Of a stretch of 64,000 nucleotides of DNA, positions 45,605-53,898 are shown in pieces. A program made the translations under genes and the position numbers. Positions within the stretch are counted from its first letter, which is position 1; every line of letters starts with the position of its first letter. Source of the DNA: Marinococcus luteus (lineage in GTDB: Bacteria > Bacillota > Bacilli > Bacillales > Marinococcaceae); NCBI RefSeq assembly GCF_900106595.1, contig NZ_FNNC01000002.1, forward strand, positions 248,001-312,000, written 5' to 3'. The notes beneath the pieces were generated by a model. That model had not been told where the DNA came from, searched no databases, and saw only the letters and a list, made by a program, of their open reading frames with translations.

Positions 45605-45915
45605 CTAAATCTCTTTTGAAATTCAATTTGCTTCCTTCTAAGCAGACAGACGAAATACAAAATCTGTTTACTTAAAGGAAGTATTTTTATATTTTGTGGA
45701 GAGAATATTATTGAGATTGCAACAACTAGTCCTGGTCATCTATTCATAAAATATTCGCCCAGCACTGCAAAGTAACCGGAGAATACTAATTTTCCAAAGA
45801 ATCTAACCTAAAGAAAGCTAAAGTACCCACAAACTAAAGCCAGAGAAATTTCTCCGACTTCAGTTGAATAATATTTATGAAGTTTCAGGGCCATCTTTCT
45901 CAAAACCAATGCATC
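45605..45915. other. AT-rich region between two converging genes
   Basis: About 311 bases. No convincing gene, and no clean GC-rich terminator was seen after the SpoIID-like gene or the glycosyltransferase; only weak AT-rich inverted repeats near 45640-45690. Confidence 0.5.
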
Positions 45916-46974
45916 CTAGCTTTTTAATATTTTCTGGTATACTTTATCAATTTTTGCTGCTTGGACTTCGACATCAAACTGTTCACGTACTTTCCGCATA
46001 TTATTTTTCCCCATAAGTTCCCGAAGCTCCGGACGTTCAAGCAGCAACTGCATGCGTGTTGTCAGAGCCTCCACGTCGCCGGGATCGATAATAAAACCGT
46101 TAGTGTTTTCTGAAATCATCTCCGGAATACCTCCAACCCGTGTCGAAATAACTGCTGCCCCGTAGTTCATCGCTTCTAAAATCGCCATCGGAAAACCTTC
46201 ATTATAGGAAGGAAGCACCATTATGTTTGCTTTTTTTAAATACTCACTCCGTTCTTTTTCTTCAATCCAACCAGTGACATTTACATGGTTTTCTAATTTT
46301 TTTTGCCTCACTCGCTCTTTCACTTTTTCCACTTCGCCATCTCCGGCAATGTGGATAAGAAAGTCAGAGTTTTTTGTTACCAATTGTTCACATGATTCTA
46401 ATAAATCATACACACCTTTTCTGTCTCCAAGTCGTCCCATGAATAAAATTTCTGCAAAAGCTTCATCTTTGTCGTAATTGTAATTTTCGAGCTCTATTCC
46501 ATTTTCTACTACTGTTATTTTTTCCGCAGGAATAATTTCTTGAAAAAACTCTTTCCAGTAATCCGATAAAACTATCACCCGTTTATTTAATCCAAGGACG
46601 TAACGGACGAACTTCTTTTTCAAGGGACCCATATTATTATAAAAGCTTTCAAACCTCGAACCATGAATATGAAGAACGGTCGGGATGCCTTTCTTCTTCA
46701 AGTATAAAATGAACAGAGCTTTGCGGTAAAAACTTCCTGCCACCGACGCGTGCAGGTGAACAATATCCGGCCGGTTATGCTTTACTTCTTTGACCAAAAG
46801 AGAAAAAGCACTGATAAACATTTTCACCCGGACAGCTTTGGATTTATTGATATAAGAAGGAATCAGTTTAAAATCATATTTTTCCACCAGCGAAGAGGAA
46901 AGGACATTTTTCAGCACGGACACGATGCCGCCTTTGTCCTGTAAGTGTGAGCTAATGATAACTACTTTAGGCAA
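45916..46974 (-). CDS. Glycosyltransferase family 4
   Basis: 352 residues from a TTG with GGGG ten bases before it. KVVIISSHLQDKGGIVSVLKNVL shows the GG-x-x-V donor loop. IVHLHASVAGSFYRK, VLHIHGSRF, ILFMGRLGDRKGVYDLLE and the E-x7-E motif EGFPMAILE complete a typical EpsD/EpsF-like GT4 enzyme. It is more AT-rich than its neighbours. The canonical CpsB phosphatase gene is directly upstream on the same strand, so both belong to surface-glycan production although they lie apart from the main operon. Confidence 0.88.
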   Translation of the reverse strand: MPKVVIISSHLQDKGGIVSVLKNVLSSSLVEKYDFKLIPSYINKSKAVRVKMFISAFSLLVKEVKHNRPDIVHLHASVAGSFYRKALFILYLKKKGIPTVLHIHGSRFESFYNNMGPLKKKFVRYVLGLNKRVIVLSDYWKEFFQEIIPAEKITVVENGIELENYNYDKDEAFAEILFMGRLGDRKGVYDLLESCEQLVTKNSDFLIHIAGDGEVEKVKERVRQKKLENHVNVTGWIEEKERSEYLKKANIMVLPSYNEGFPMAILEAMNYGAAVISTRVGGIPEMISENTNGFIIDPGDVEALTTRMQLLLERPELRELMGKNNMRKVREQFDVEVQAAKIDKVYQKILKS

Positions 46975-47004
46975 TCAAAAACCCCGTTTCTTTTCATATT
47001 TAAA

Positions 47005-47772
47005 TTAAAAGAGGCCAAGAAATTTTTTCTTATTTTTAATCTTTAACGGTTCGTCGAGCAGCGGATCTCTATTTTCAATAATGCGCTCGGCGTTTTCCAA
47101 AAAGGTATCCACGCATTCCGAGCCCAGTTGATGATCAATGTAATCATAGGATTCCCGCAGGTCAAACGGGCGCATGTCAATGTTGTGGGCATCCGTTGAC
47201 ACGACATGCGTCAGATTATGGATCACCATGTCTTCAGCAAACTGCTTGATGCTTTTATGGACTTTACCGGTAAAGCAGTGGGCGGTAACCTGCGTAAGTG
47301 CCCCGTTTTTCACGAACTCATGCAAGAGATCCGGCTCCTCGCGGAACGCCTTCGTCCGCTCAGGGTGCACGATGACCGGCACATAGCCCTCCACCTGCAG
47401 CTCAAACAGCAGCTGCTTGGCGTACCGCGGCACCTGCGCGCTCGAAAATTCGACAAACACGTAGCGGCTGTGATTGAGGCCGATCGAGATGCCTTTTTTT
47501 AAATCATTGACCAGCTCCCCGTTGATCCGGTTCTCCTGGCCCGGGAGCACCTTCACGTCAATACGGGCGCTTTTCAGTGACTCGTTCACGTAATCCACCA
47601 GGTGCGGGATGTCCTGGCCGCTGTTGTCCCAGGCACCGTTTTTATGGTGCGGTGTAGCCACTACGGTATGTATGCCGTTCACCTGCGCGGCTCTTGCCAT
47701 TTCGATGCTGTCCTGAATGGTTCCGGCCCCGTCATCAATGCCGGGGAGTATATGTGAATGCAAATCAATCAT
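47005..47772 (-). CDS. Tyrosine-protein phosphatase, CpsB/YwqE family (complete active site)
   Basis: 255 residues. All PHP metal ligands are present: His5, His7, Asp13 (MIDLHSHILPGIDDG), His42-His43 (ATPHHK), the GQE glutamate, VFVEFS, VHPERT and STDAHNIDMRPFDL. It should dephosphorylate the BY-kinase encoded at 24696 and so control polymer length. The C-terminal tail KIKNKKKFLGLF resembles B. subtilis YwqE. It is the only one of four paralogues in the window with a full ligand set. An AAAGGAG box precedes the ATG. Confidence 0.93.
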   Translation of the reverse strand: MIDLHSHILPGIDDGAGTIQDSIEMARAAQVNGIHTVVATPHHKNGAWDNSGQDIPHLVDYVNESLKSARIDVKVLPGQENRINGELVNDLKKGISIGLNHSRYVFVEFSSAQVPRYAKQLLFELQVEGYVPVIVHPERTKAFREEPDLLHEFVKNGALTQVTAHCFTGKVHKSIKQFAEDMVIHNLTHVVSTDAHNIDMRPFDLRESYDYIDHQLGSECVDTFLENAERIIENRDPLLDEPLKIKNKKKFLGLF

Positions 47773-47879
47773 AATTATTTGCTCCTTTACATTTTTTCCA
47801 TATCAACAGCTTATCATATTTTCATTTTTTTCTGCATGATTATTCTCTATACTAAGGCTTATATGATTGGAGTGATTAC

Positions 47880-48776
47880 ATGGACTACCGTCAGCTCGTA
47901 TATTTTATGGAAGCTGCCCGGCTCGAAAGCATCACACGCGCCGCTGAACATTTGTACGTTACCCAGCCGACGATCAGCAAGATGCTGAGGCAGCTCGAAG
48001 AGGAATGGGGCGTAACGCTGTTTGACCGGTCGCGTAAAAAACTGACCCTTACCGATGCCGGCGCAGTCATGCTCGAGCAGGCAAAAAAAATACGTCACTC
48101 CTACCACGGGCTTGAGCACGAGCTCGATGCCCTCCGCGGCTTAAAGCGCGGGCAGCTCCGCATCGGACTACCGCCGATCTTAAGCTCTTCCTTTTTCACG
48201 CAGGTAATCGCTCCTTTTCACGAAAAGTATCCGGAGATCACCCTGCATCTTGAAGAAAATGGCTCGAAAAAAATTGAAGAGGCTCTTTTGCACGGCGACC
48301 TCGATGTCGGCGCTGTGGTACTCCCGACCGAGGAATCACTTTTTCATACGCACCCGTTTGTCGACGAACCGCTCCAGGTTGTGCTTCCTGCCCGTCATGA
48401 GCTCGCGGGCCAGCCGTCTGTCAGCCTTGCCGAACTTAGCAGGGAGCGTTTTCTGCTGTTTAACCAGGATTTCTCTTTGCGCCAACAGATTATTACCGCC
48501 TGCCGAGACATTGGATTTATGCCCAATATTCTCTCGGAAAGCTCGCAGTGGGATTTTATTGAGAAAATGGTTGCGAGCGGCCTTGGCATTACCCTTCTTC
48601 CCGAAAGTATCTGCCGCGAGCTTGGCGGCGAGGTCGTTATCCGACCGCTTGCCGGAGAGGCACTCCGTTGGAAGCTCGGTCTCATCTGGCACCGCGAGCA
48701 TTACCTTTCGTTTATCGCTAAAGAGTGGCTCGATTTTTCCATCCCGGTGCTTTCCCAAATGAAGCAGGATAATTAA
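47880..48776 (+). CDS. LysR-family transcriptional regulator
   Basis: 298 residues, normal length. The N-terminal helix-turn-helix reads QLVYFMEAARLESITRAAEHLYVTQPTISKMLRQLEEEWGVTLFDRSRKKLTLTDAG. The C-terminal periplasmic-binding-like effector domain starts at about residue 90 (KRGQLRIGLPPILSSSFFTQVIAPFHEKYPEI). It resembles the CidR/YwbI-CynR branch. The target is unknown. The divergent neighbour is the CpsB phosphatase gene, so autoregulation or control of that gene is possible. GGAG precedes the ATG by seven bases. Confidence 0.92.
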   Translation: MDYRQLVYFMEAARLESITRAAEHLYVTQPTISKMLRQLEEEWGVTLFDRSRKKLTLTDAGAVMLEQAKKIRHSYHGLEHELDALRGLKRGQLRIGLPPILSSSFFTQVIAPFHEKYPEITLHLEENGSKKIEEALLHGDLDVGAVVLPTEESLFHTHPFVDEPLQVVLPARHELAGQPSVSLAELSRERFLLFNQDFSLRQQIITACRDIGFMPNILSESSQWDFIEKMVASGLGITLLPESICRELGGEVVIRPLAGEALRWKLGLIWHREHYLSFIAKEWLDFSIPVLSQMKQDN

Positions 48777-48875
48777 TGCATTTAACATAGACACAAGTTA
48801 TGATAATTATATTAACCATTCATTTTTATTATGAGTTTATGTGAAGTATCCTTATAAATGAAAGGAGACTTCACT

Positions 48876-49427
48876 ATGCAGGCACGGAAAATGCGTGAAA
48901 GCCGTATCGTCAACACTGACCAGGTACTGCTGAACGATTTAAATAACTACAACTCCCTTTTTGGCGGCGTTCTAATGAAAAAACTCGACAGCTGCGCCAC
49001 GCTGTCGGCCCGCCGGCATTCCCGCGCAAAGGAATGCGTCACCGCTTCGACCGATTCCATCGATTTTCTCTGTTCGATTTTCCAGACGGATTCGGTCTGC
49101 ATTGAATCATTTGTATCCTATACCGGCACAAGCTCGATGGAAATCTTCTGCAAGGTGATCGCTGAAGACATGATGAGCGGAGAACGCCGGATTGCAGCTA
49201 CTGCATTTTTAACCTTTGTCGCTCTCGGCGACCACGGCAAACCAGTACCGGTGCCGGGCATCATACCAGAAACCGATGAAGAAAAAACGCTGTTTGAGAC
49301 CGGCCAGGACCGTGAAATTGACCGTAAGCACCACCGGCAGAAAAGCAAGGAGCTCGCTAAATTCATTACCCTGGAAAAACCTTGGGACGAACACGAGGAG
49401 GGCATGCATTATGATCACATTAACTAG
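48876..49427 (+). CDS. Acyl-CoA thioesterase, hotdog fold (YkhA-like)
   Basis: 183 residues from the ATG at 48876, eight bases after AAAGGAG; an ATG at 48858 precedes that box. ESRIVNTDQVLLNDLNNYNSLFGGVLMKKLDSCATLSARRHS is the family motif with the catalytic Asn/Gly loop and Asp. The domain continues through CVTASTDSIDFLCSIFQTDSVCIESFVSYTGTSSMEIF. It hydrolyses medium- or long-chain acyl-CoA. The charged tail of about 40 residues is normal for the group. The stop overlaps the next small gene. Confidence 0.9.
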   Translation: MQARKMRESRIVNTDQVLLNDLNNYNSLFGGVLMKKLDSCATLSARRHSRAKECVTASTDSIDFLCSIFQTDSVCIESFVSYTGTSSMEIFCKVIAEDMMSGERRIAATAFLTFVALGDHGKPVPVPGIIPETDEEKTLFETGQDREIDRKHHRQKSKELAKFITLEKPWDEHEEGMHYDHIN

Positions 49428-49776
49428 TATTCAGACGCTCCGGAGCATTGATGAAGAACGCAGCGCATTAAGGCACAATAACGAAGAGCTGTATACGCTG
49501 TGGACCCATGCGGTTCAGCTGACCCGGAAGCTTCAGCTCCGCTACCAAAGCCTATGCGCGCTGCTTCAGCCTGCAGGAGAACTGCCGGCTGACGTCCAGG
49601 CGCTGCCGGATTCTGTACGCCGCCTTTATATCGAGGAGGTGCAGAAGCTGCGCAGGCAGGCGGATGAAGAGCAGCTGCAGCAGTTTATCCCGGCGCTTTC
49701 CTCTGAAGAGCAGGAAGCCTTCTGCGCGATGACCGCCGGTGCCACGCCGGAATCCATTAAAGGGCTGAATAACTAA
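49411..49776 (+). CDS. Small helical protein of unknown function
   Basis: 121 residues starting at an ATG inside the thioesterase gene (17-base overlap), with GAGGAGGG eight bases before it, so the two are translationally coupled. The sequence ITLTSIQTLRSIDEERSALRHNNEELYTLWTHAVQLTRKLQLRYQSL is strongly helical, probably a coiled coil, rich in Glu, Gln and Leu. No signal peptide, membrane segment or known motif. I do not recognise it. The frame stays open upstream inside the thioesterase gene, but the ribosome site defines the start. Confidence 0.7.
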   Translation: MITLTSIQTLRSIDEERSALRHNNEELYTLWTHAVQLTRKLQLRYQSLCALLQPAGELPADVQALPDSVRRLYIEEVQKLRRQADEEQLQQFIPALSSEEQEAFCAMTAGATPESIKGLNN

Positions 49777-49783
49777 CAAAACG

Positions 49784-49815
49784 AATCCAGGCAAAGTGAT
49801 TGTCTGGATTTTTTT
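49784..49815 (+). terminator. Rho-independent terminator
   Basis: AATCCAGGCA / TGTCTGGATT stem (one G-T pair), then seven T. Confidence 0.85.
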
Positions 49816-49876
49816 GTAACTTTTTTGTTTTTTAGGCGACTACTATTTGTAGCAGAGATCAAATAATTAGAGCCTA

Positions 49877-49905
49877 TTGAACTATTGCTGAATTAACTAT
49901 AAAAT
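49877..49905 (+). promoter_or_regulatory. Candidate sigma-A promoter of the LCP gene
   Basis: TTGAAC, a 17-base spacer and TAAAAT, about 45 bases before the start codon. Confidence 0.5.
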
Positions 49906-49949
49906 AAAGCAATACTACACAACCAGGCAGACAGGAGAAATGAACACAT

Positions 49950-50879
49950 ATGAAAAAAGCATTACTTATTATTGGCGGGCTGTTTCTGGCGCTCCTTATA
50001 GCAGTCGGCATTTACGCCTGGTATCTCTATGACTCAGTGGCAGATACCGCAGAAAATATCAATGAAGGCGAAGACCGCCAGAGCAACCTCCGCGAAGCGG
50101 ACGTGGACCTCGATACGAGCGAGCCGATTTCCATTCTGCTTATGGGCGTTGACTCTGAAGAAAGCACTTCGGGCCGAACCGACACGATGATCGTCGCTAC
50201 CGTCAACCCGGAAACAGAGTCGACCAAAATGGTCAGCATCCCGCGTGACACGTACACGGAAATTATCGGACGGGGCGAGCAGGATAAAATTACGCACGCT
50301 TACGCGTTTGGCGGGCCCGATATGGCTATGGATACGGCGGAAAATTTTTTAAATGTGCCGATTGACTACTATGCCACTATTAACTTTAAAGGATTTGAAG
50401 ACATAGTTAACGCTGTCGGCGGCGTCACAGTGGAAAACGATTTCGCTTTCAGCGTCCACGAGCATGACTTCCCAGAAGGTGAAATCGAACTGAACGGTGA
50501 AGAAGCACTTACCTACGTTCGTATGAGAAAAGAAGATCCGAGCGGGGATCTCGGACGCAACGAACGTCAGCGCCAGGTTCTTGAAGCTGTCGCGAACAAG
50601 GGACAGAGCGTGACGTCCATTACGCGTATCGGTGACTATCTCGACGTCGTGGAAGAAAACGTGCGCACAAATATGACCTTCGATGACATGAAGGATCTGC
50701 GTTCGAATTACTACGGTGCCCGGGATGATATTGAAAATATCAACTTTGAAAACGGGCAGGACCGGACCATTGACGGTGTTTACTACATGGAACAGGATCC
50801 GGCGGAGGTAGATGAGATCTCCAATGAACTCCGAGACCACTTGGAGCTCGAAGACGGAGAAGAAGCGCCCGCAGAATAA
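49950..50879 (+). CDS. LytR-CpsA-Psr family phosphotransferase
   Basis: 309 residues. A single N-terminal membrane anchor (LLIIGGLFLALLIAVGIYAWYLY) is followed by the extracytoplasmic LCP domain: ISILLMGVDSEESTSGRTDTMIVATVNPETESTKMVSIPRDTYTEI with the lipid-phosphate-binding Arg and Asp residues, DYYATINFKGFEDIVNAVGGVTV, LNGEEALTYVRMRKEDPSGDLGRNERQRQVL. LCP enzymes attach undecaprenyl-linked teichoic acids or capsular polymers to peptidoglycan. Here it could anchor one of the polymers made in this window. The C-terminus is acidic (ELEDGEEAPAE). Confidence 0.95.
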   Translation: MKKALLIIGGLFLALLIAVGIYAWYLYDSVADTAENINEGEDRQSNLREADVDLDTSEPISILLMGVDSEESTSGRTDTMIVATVNPETESTKMVSIPRDTYTEIIGRGEQDKITHAYAFGGPDMAMDTAENFLNVPIDYYATINFKGFEDIVNAVGGVTVENDFAFSVHEHDFPEGEIELNGEEALTYVRMRKEDPSGDLGRNERQRQVLEAVANKGQSVTSITRIGDYLDVVEENVRTNMTFDDMKDLRSNYYGARDDIENINFENGQDRTIDGVYYMEQDPAEVDEISNELRDHLELEDGEEAPAE

Positions 50880-50881
50880 CA

Positions 50882-50915
50882 AAAAACGGTACCCTCGACA
50901 GAGGGCACCGTTTTT
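50882..50915. terminator. Bidirectional terminator
   Basis: A stem of about 15 bases (AAAAACGGTACCCTC / GAGGGCACCGTTTTT, one mismatch) between the LCP gene and the convergent CpsB-like gene, with T-runs on both strands. Confidence 0.9.
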
Positions 50916-51696
50916 ATTTGGCTTTGAAAAGGTTCGGCATAAACCATCTCCGCTTTTCTTTTAAGGAAAACGGTTCTTCGGTACTGACGTAACGGTTACC
51001 CAGCACGCACGCCGCATTATCTTTCAGCATTTGGGCATAATCTCTGCCGGCTAGCTTTTCAATACTGGTGAAAGCCGTTTCCATGGAAAGATCTTCTTCA
51101 AAGGAATCAATGGTGAAGTTGGCTGCAATATTTGCCCACCGGTACTGAACCATTTTTTCAGCCAGATGTCTCTGCGGCTTCGGCGCGGATTTGCTGAAGC
51201 TCCCCGCATTCACCTGCGCAAGCGATCCATCTTTAATCAACCGGTACAGCTCTTCGGGATGCTGCTGGAAGCCAGGTTCTTTCTCCGGTTCTGCCAGAAT
51301 CGGCATGTATCCTTCCATACGCAGCTCATGTAAATACGCATGCATCTGGTGATAGGAAAGTTCTTCGCTCCAGTCTACAAGCACGTACCGGCTGCCGTTC
51401 AGCGTTAATGCTTCTTCCGTTTTTAATTCATTTACCAGTGTATCCGTCAGCCGCACACACTGTCCTGGGTGAATATGGACAGCGCCTAATTCACCGCTCC
51501 ACTGCTTTTGAAACTGTTCAATTAAAAATGGAATCGTGTCTCCCGGATGTTTGTCGTTACCTTGCCATTGCTTTGGAGCAGCAATAATATCTGTCATCCC
51601 TGCCTCCTGGTACTGCGCAAGTAATTGCCTGACATTGTTCTCTTTCTCCGCTGTTCCATCTTCATCATTTAAGATGTAGCTGTTAATGTCAATCAA
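50914..51696 (-). CDS. Fully degenerate CpsB/YwqE-like protein
   Basis: 260 residues from a TTG at 51696, eight bases after AAAGGAG; the frame stays open 63 codons upstream but this start lines up exactly with the MIDxH start of the phosphatase paralogues. The fold pattern is kept (SRYVLVDWSEELSYHQMHAYLHELRMEGYMPIL, ELYRLIKDGSLAQVNAGSFS, C-terminal EPFSLKEKRRWFMPNLF), but nearly every metal ligand has changed: His5 to Asn, His7 to Tyr, His42 to Lys (AAPKQ), the GQE Glu to Cys, HPER to EPEK, and no SDAH remains (IAANFTID). It is probably a pseudophosphatase that binds a partner of the BY-kinase pathway. It has its own transcript, opposite the LCP gene. Confidence 0.8.
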   Translation of the reverse strand: MIDINSYILNDEDGTAEKENNVRQLLAQYQEAGMTDIIAAPKQWQGNDKHPGDTIPFLIEQFQKQWSGELGAVHIHPGQCVRLTDTLVNELKTEEALTLNGSRYVLVDWSEELSYHQMHAYLHELRMEGYMPILAEPEKEPGFQQHPEELYRLIKDGSLAQVNAGSFSKSAPKPQRHLAEKMVQYRWANIAANFTIDSFEEDLSMETAFTSIEKLAGRDYAQMLKDNAACVLGNRYVSTEEPFSLKEKRRWFMPNLFKAK

Positions 51697-51843
51697 TTCT
51701 TCCACTCCTTTGGTTTGGCCCATTGCCCGTATTATTCCTTCGGCATGGAAAACGACTAAGTCACCTAAGTATAGCACACAGCCTCTCAAACGAAGTGAAA
51801 ATATCTTAGTTGCATCTCCTCTGCCAACTACGACTTTCATCAC

Positions 51844-51883
51844 AAAAAAGAGGCTGAAAGCAACTACTCTGCTTTTCAGCCTC
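51844..51883 (-). terminator. Terminator after the NlpC/P60 gene
   Basis: On the minus strand GAGGCTGAAA pairs with TTTCAGCCTC around a loop, then six T. Confidence 0.85.
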
Positions 51884-51891
51884 ACGTTTAT

Positions 51892-52860
51892 TTAGAAGCG
51901 GCCTGCGCCAATATAACGGGATTTCCAATAGGAGCTGTTCATGTCGGAAATAGTGACGCCAGTCGAGGCACCGGCATGGAGAAATTTGCCGTTTCCAACG
52001 TAGAAGCCCATATGGGAAGGGCCGGTTCTTGTTTCATAAAACACTACATCGCCTACGCTCGGACTCGATACCTTCGATACCTGGGTCCACATCTGCGCTA
52101 CTGTCCGTTTCGTTGTTACGCCGTGCTGCTTCATGACATACTGGATAAAACCGCTGCAGTCAAAGCCGCTCGTAGAGGTGCCGCCCCACACGTATGGAGT
52201 GCCGATGTACTGTTTGCCTGTTTCCACTACTGCTGAGGAAGAACCTGTTGATACTCCGGCTACCTTACTGTCCGAAGTTGAGGAAGAGTTGGAGCTTCCC
52301 GATGAAGCTGTTACATTGCTGTTCAATGCCTTCTGTGTAACCGGTCCGACAACTCCGTCCACGCCGATACCGGCTGCACGCTGGAAGTCTTTAACGGCAG
52401 CTGCCGTCACCGGACCGAATACCCCGTCCACAGAGCTGTTATAAAATCCTTTGCTTTTCAGCGTACTCTGCAGGCTGCTTACTTCACTGCCGCGGTCGCC
52501 CTGGCGGAGTCTTGAAGAAACGCTGGAGCTGGAAGAGCCTGAGGAATTTGAAGAAACGGTCGAAGAGGAGCTGCCGCCGCCGAGGTTCATTTTACTGAAC
52601 GTGATTGGTCCGGCCACGCCGTCCATTCCGATGCTCTTGGCACGCTGGAATGATTTCAGGGATCCTGCTGTTACCGGCCCGAACACTCCGTCAATTGACC
52701 CGGTGTGAAAGCCTTCGCTTTTCAGATACTCCTGCAGTTCTTTTACATCTGAATTCCGGTGGCCCTGTTTTAGCGTCTGGTCTCCAAGCGCTGCATCTGC
52801 AACAGTCGGTGTGGCGAGAAGTCCTGCTGCAAGCGCAGCGCTGAATAAGAATTTTTTCAT
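51892..52860 (-). CDS. NlpC/P60 D,L-endopeptidase with two peptidoglycan-binding repeats
   Basis: 322 residues: signal peptide (KKFLFSAALAAGLLATPTVADA), two PG_binding_1 repeats (LKQGHRNSDVKELQEYLKSEGF to about 92 and LRQGDRGSEVSSLQSTLKSKGF to about 180) with Ser-rich linkers, then an NlpC/P60 domain. The catalytic Cys is in GTSTSGFDCSGFIQYV, the His in GPSHMGFYVG and the third polar residue in FLHAGAS. It cuts gamma-D-Glu-diamino acid bonds in stem peptides. Its repeats are of the classic GVFGPVT type, unlike the NPTTYFGPKT repeats of the large amidases. No clear Shine-Dalgarno is visible before the ATG. Confidence 0.95.
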   Translation of the reverse strand: MKKFLFSAALAAGLLATPTVADAALGDQTLKQGHRNSDVKELQEYLKSEGFHTGSIDGVFGPVTAGSLKSFQRAKSIGMDGVAGPITFSKMNLGGGSSSSTVSSNSSGSSSSSVSSRLRQGDRGSEVSSLQSTLKSKGFYNSSVDGVFGPVTAAAVKDFQRAAGIGVDGVVGPVTQKALNSNVTASSGSSNSSSTSDSKVAGVSTGSSSAVVETGKQYIGTPYVWGGTSTSGFDCSGFIQYVMKQHGVTTKRTVAQMWTQVSKVSSPSVGDVVFYETRTGPSHMGFYVGNGKFLHAGASTGVTISDMNSSYWKSRYIGAGRF

Positions 52861-53102
52861 TATGTTTTCGTCTGTAAGGTCTCTTAATATCCGGAGTGTG
52901 TATGTTATGATTTTAAAGTTTCAGCATTAAGCTTTTATAGAAATATATGTAATAAAAGGGATATTTTTTATTATTAAGAGTTTAAGACGATTACACCTCC
53001 TATTATTTTGTTTTTAAAATACTTAATATGTTTTTTTCCGTTTTTATAAGCTATTCGTATTATATGTTGGCGATTTAACTAATTCAATAGAACGAGCACT
53101 TT

Positions 53103-53119
53103 TGTTACACAACTGTAAT
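53103..53119 (+). promoter_or_regulatory. Consensus WalR-type box
   Basis: TGTTAC-ACAAC-TGTAAT fits TGTWAH-N5-TGTWAH with no mismatch. It lies about 245 bases upstream of the NlpC/P60 start, on the opposite strand to the gene. A match to a short degenerate motif in AT-rich DNA, so moderate weight only. Confidence 0.4.
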
Positions 53120-53202
53120 TTTGCACACAAATCCGTAACTTTATTGATGATTTTAGACCCACTAAAAACTTTATGCCCATTATAATAGACTCAGTAAAAT
53201 AT

Positions 53203-53240
53203 AAAAAGCTTCTTCCGCCTGCAGTCCGGCGGAAGAAGCT
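53203..53240 (-). terminator. Terminator after the unknown gene
   Basis: A 13-base perfect stem AGCTTCTTCCGCC / GGCGGAAGAAGCT with an 8-base loop, then TTTTTATATTTT on the minus strand. Confidence 0.9.
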
Positions 53241-53256
53241 CTGCTTTATCTTTATA

Positions 53257-53898
53257 TTACATTTGCAGTATTCTATGTTCTTTAATATAGTCGATGATCT
53301 CTTCAACGCTGATATTGTCTGCCAGAATATACCTGCTGCGCTGATGCACTTCCGGCTTTTCAAGAATATCAAGCTTTACACAATAGCGGAACAGAAGTGT
53401 TATAAACTGGCGCAGCGTTGAGGCCTGGTAAGTGGACTTCTCTTTCAGTGAATCCCCGAAGGCTTCAAAGTAATCCTTGGAGGAAAATGGAGATTTATTT
53501 TCCCAGGAGACCAGGTTCTGCAGGAACGTTCTGAAAAAATCAACACTTACGGCATACGTCTGCGGTGCTTTTTTAAATTTCAGCAGCCCTTCTTCTTCTA
53601 TATAGTATAAAAGAAGCGTCTCCCGGCCCCGGCCCGCAGGAATGTTATTTCCATTTACCCGGGGCTGCTCCCTGAAGGAGACCGTCGGCGCGGACAAGTC
53701 GACCAATCCGTTTTCTCCAGGAACTACAGCCTCTGCGCCGTTTCGCTCCGGATAGCTGATATCCTCCCCGGCAATAAAAGCTTCCATCCGCTCAAGGTTA
53801 CGCATATGGTGAACGGCCTGTTCGGCGCGGTCGTAGTTATGCTCCTGGATCGCCTCGTGCAGAATTTCCTGTAACTGTTCTTCATACTTTGCTGGCAT
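53257..53898 (-). CDS. Conserved-looking protein of unknown function
   Basis: 213 residues from the ATG at 53898, which has AAAGGAG eleven bases upstream; the frame is open 29 codons further without a ribosome site. It is soluble, with a helical N-terminus (YEEQLQEILHEAIQEHNYDRAEQAVHHMRNLERMEAFI), a middle part with TLLLYYIEEEGLLKFKKAP and a C-terminal helical block ending ILADNISVEEIIDYIKEHRIL. The middle and C-terminal parts have the feel of a winged-helix or restriction-system-like helper, but I cannot place it in a family. Monocistronic, with its own strong terminator. Confidence 0.65.
   Translation of the reverse strand: MPAKYEEQLQEILHEAIQEHNYDRAEQAVHHMRNLERMEAFIAGEDISYPERNGAEAVVPGENGLVDLSAPTVSFREQPRVNGNNIPAGRGRETLLLYYIEEEGLLKFKKAPQTYAVSVDFFRTFLQNLVSWENKSPFSSKDYFEAFGDSLKEKSTYQASTLRQFITLLFRYCVKLDILEKPEVHQRSRYILADNISVEEIIDYIKEHRILQM

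Larger units (their letters stand above)
52861..53256. other. AT-rich intergenic region with a WalR-like box
   Basis: About 396 bases upstream of the NlpC/P60 gene and downstream of the unknown gene. No coding potential seen. It holds a consensus WalR-type box (53103-53119) and the terminator of the unknown gene (53203-53240). Confidence 0.6.

Noticed and set aside
45635-45700. Terminator after SpoIID-like gene 2
   Set aside because: Only weak AT-rich inverted repeats (AAGCAGA / TCTGTTT) without a good stem or T-run.
51697-51885. N-terminal extension of the degenerate CpsB-like protein by 63 residues
   Set aside because: The extension overlaps the NlpC/P60 terminator, has no ribosome site, and the TTG at 51696 behind AAAGGAG aligns with the starts of the paralogues.
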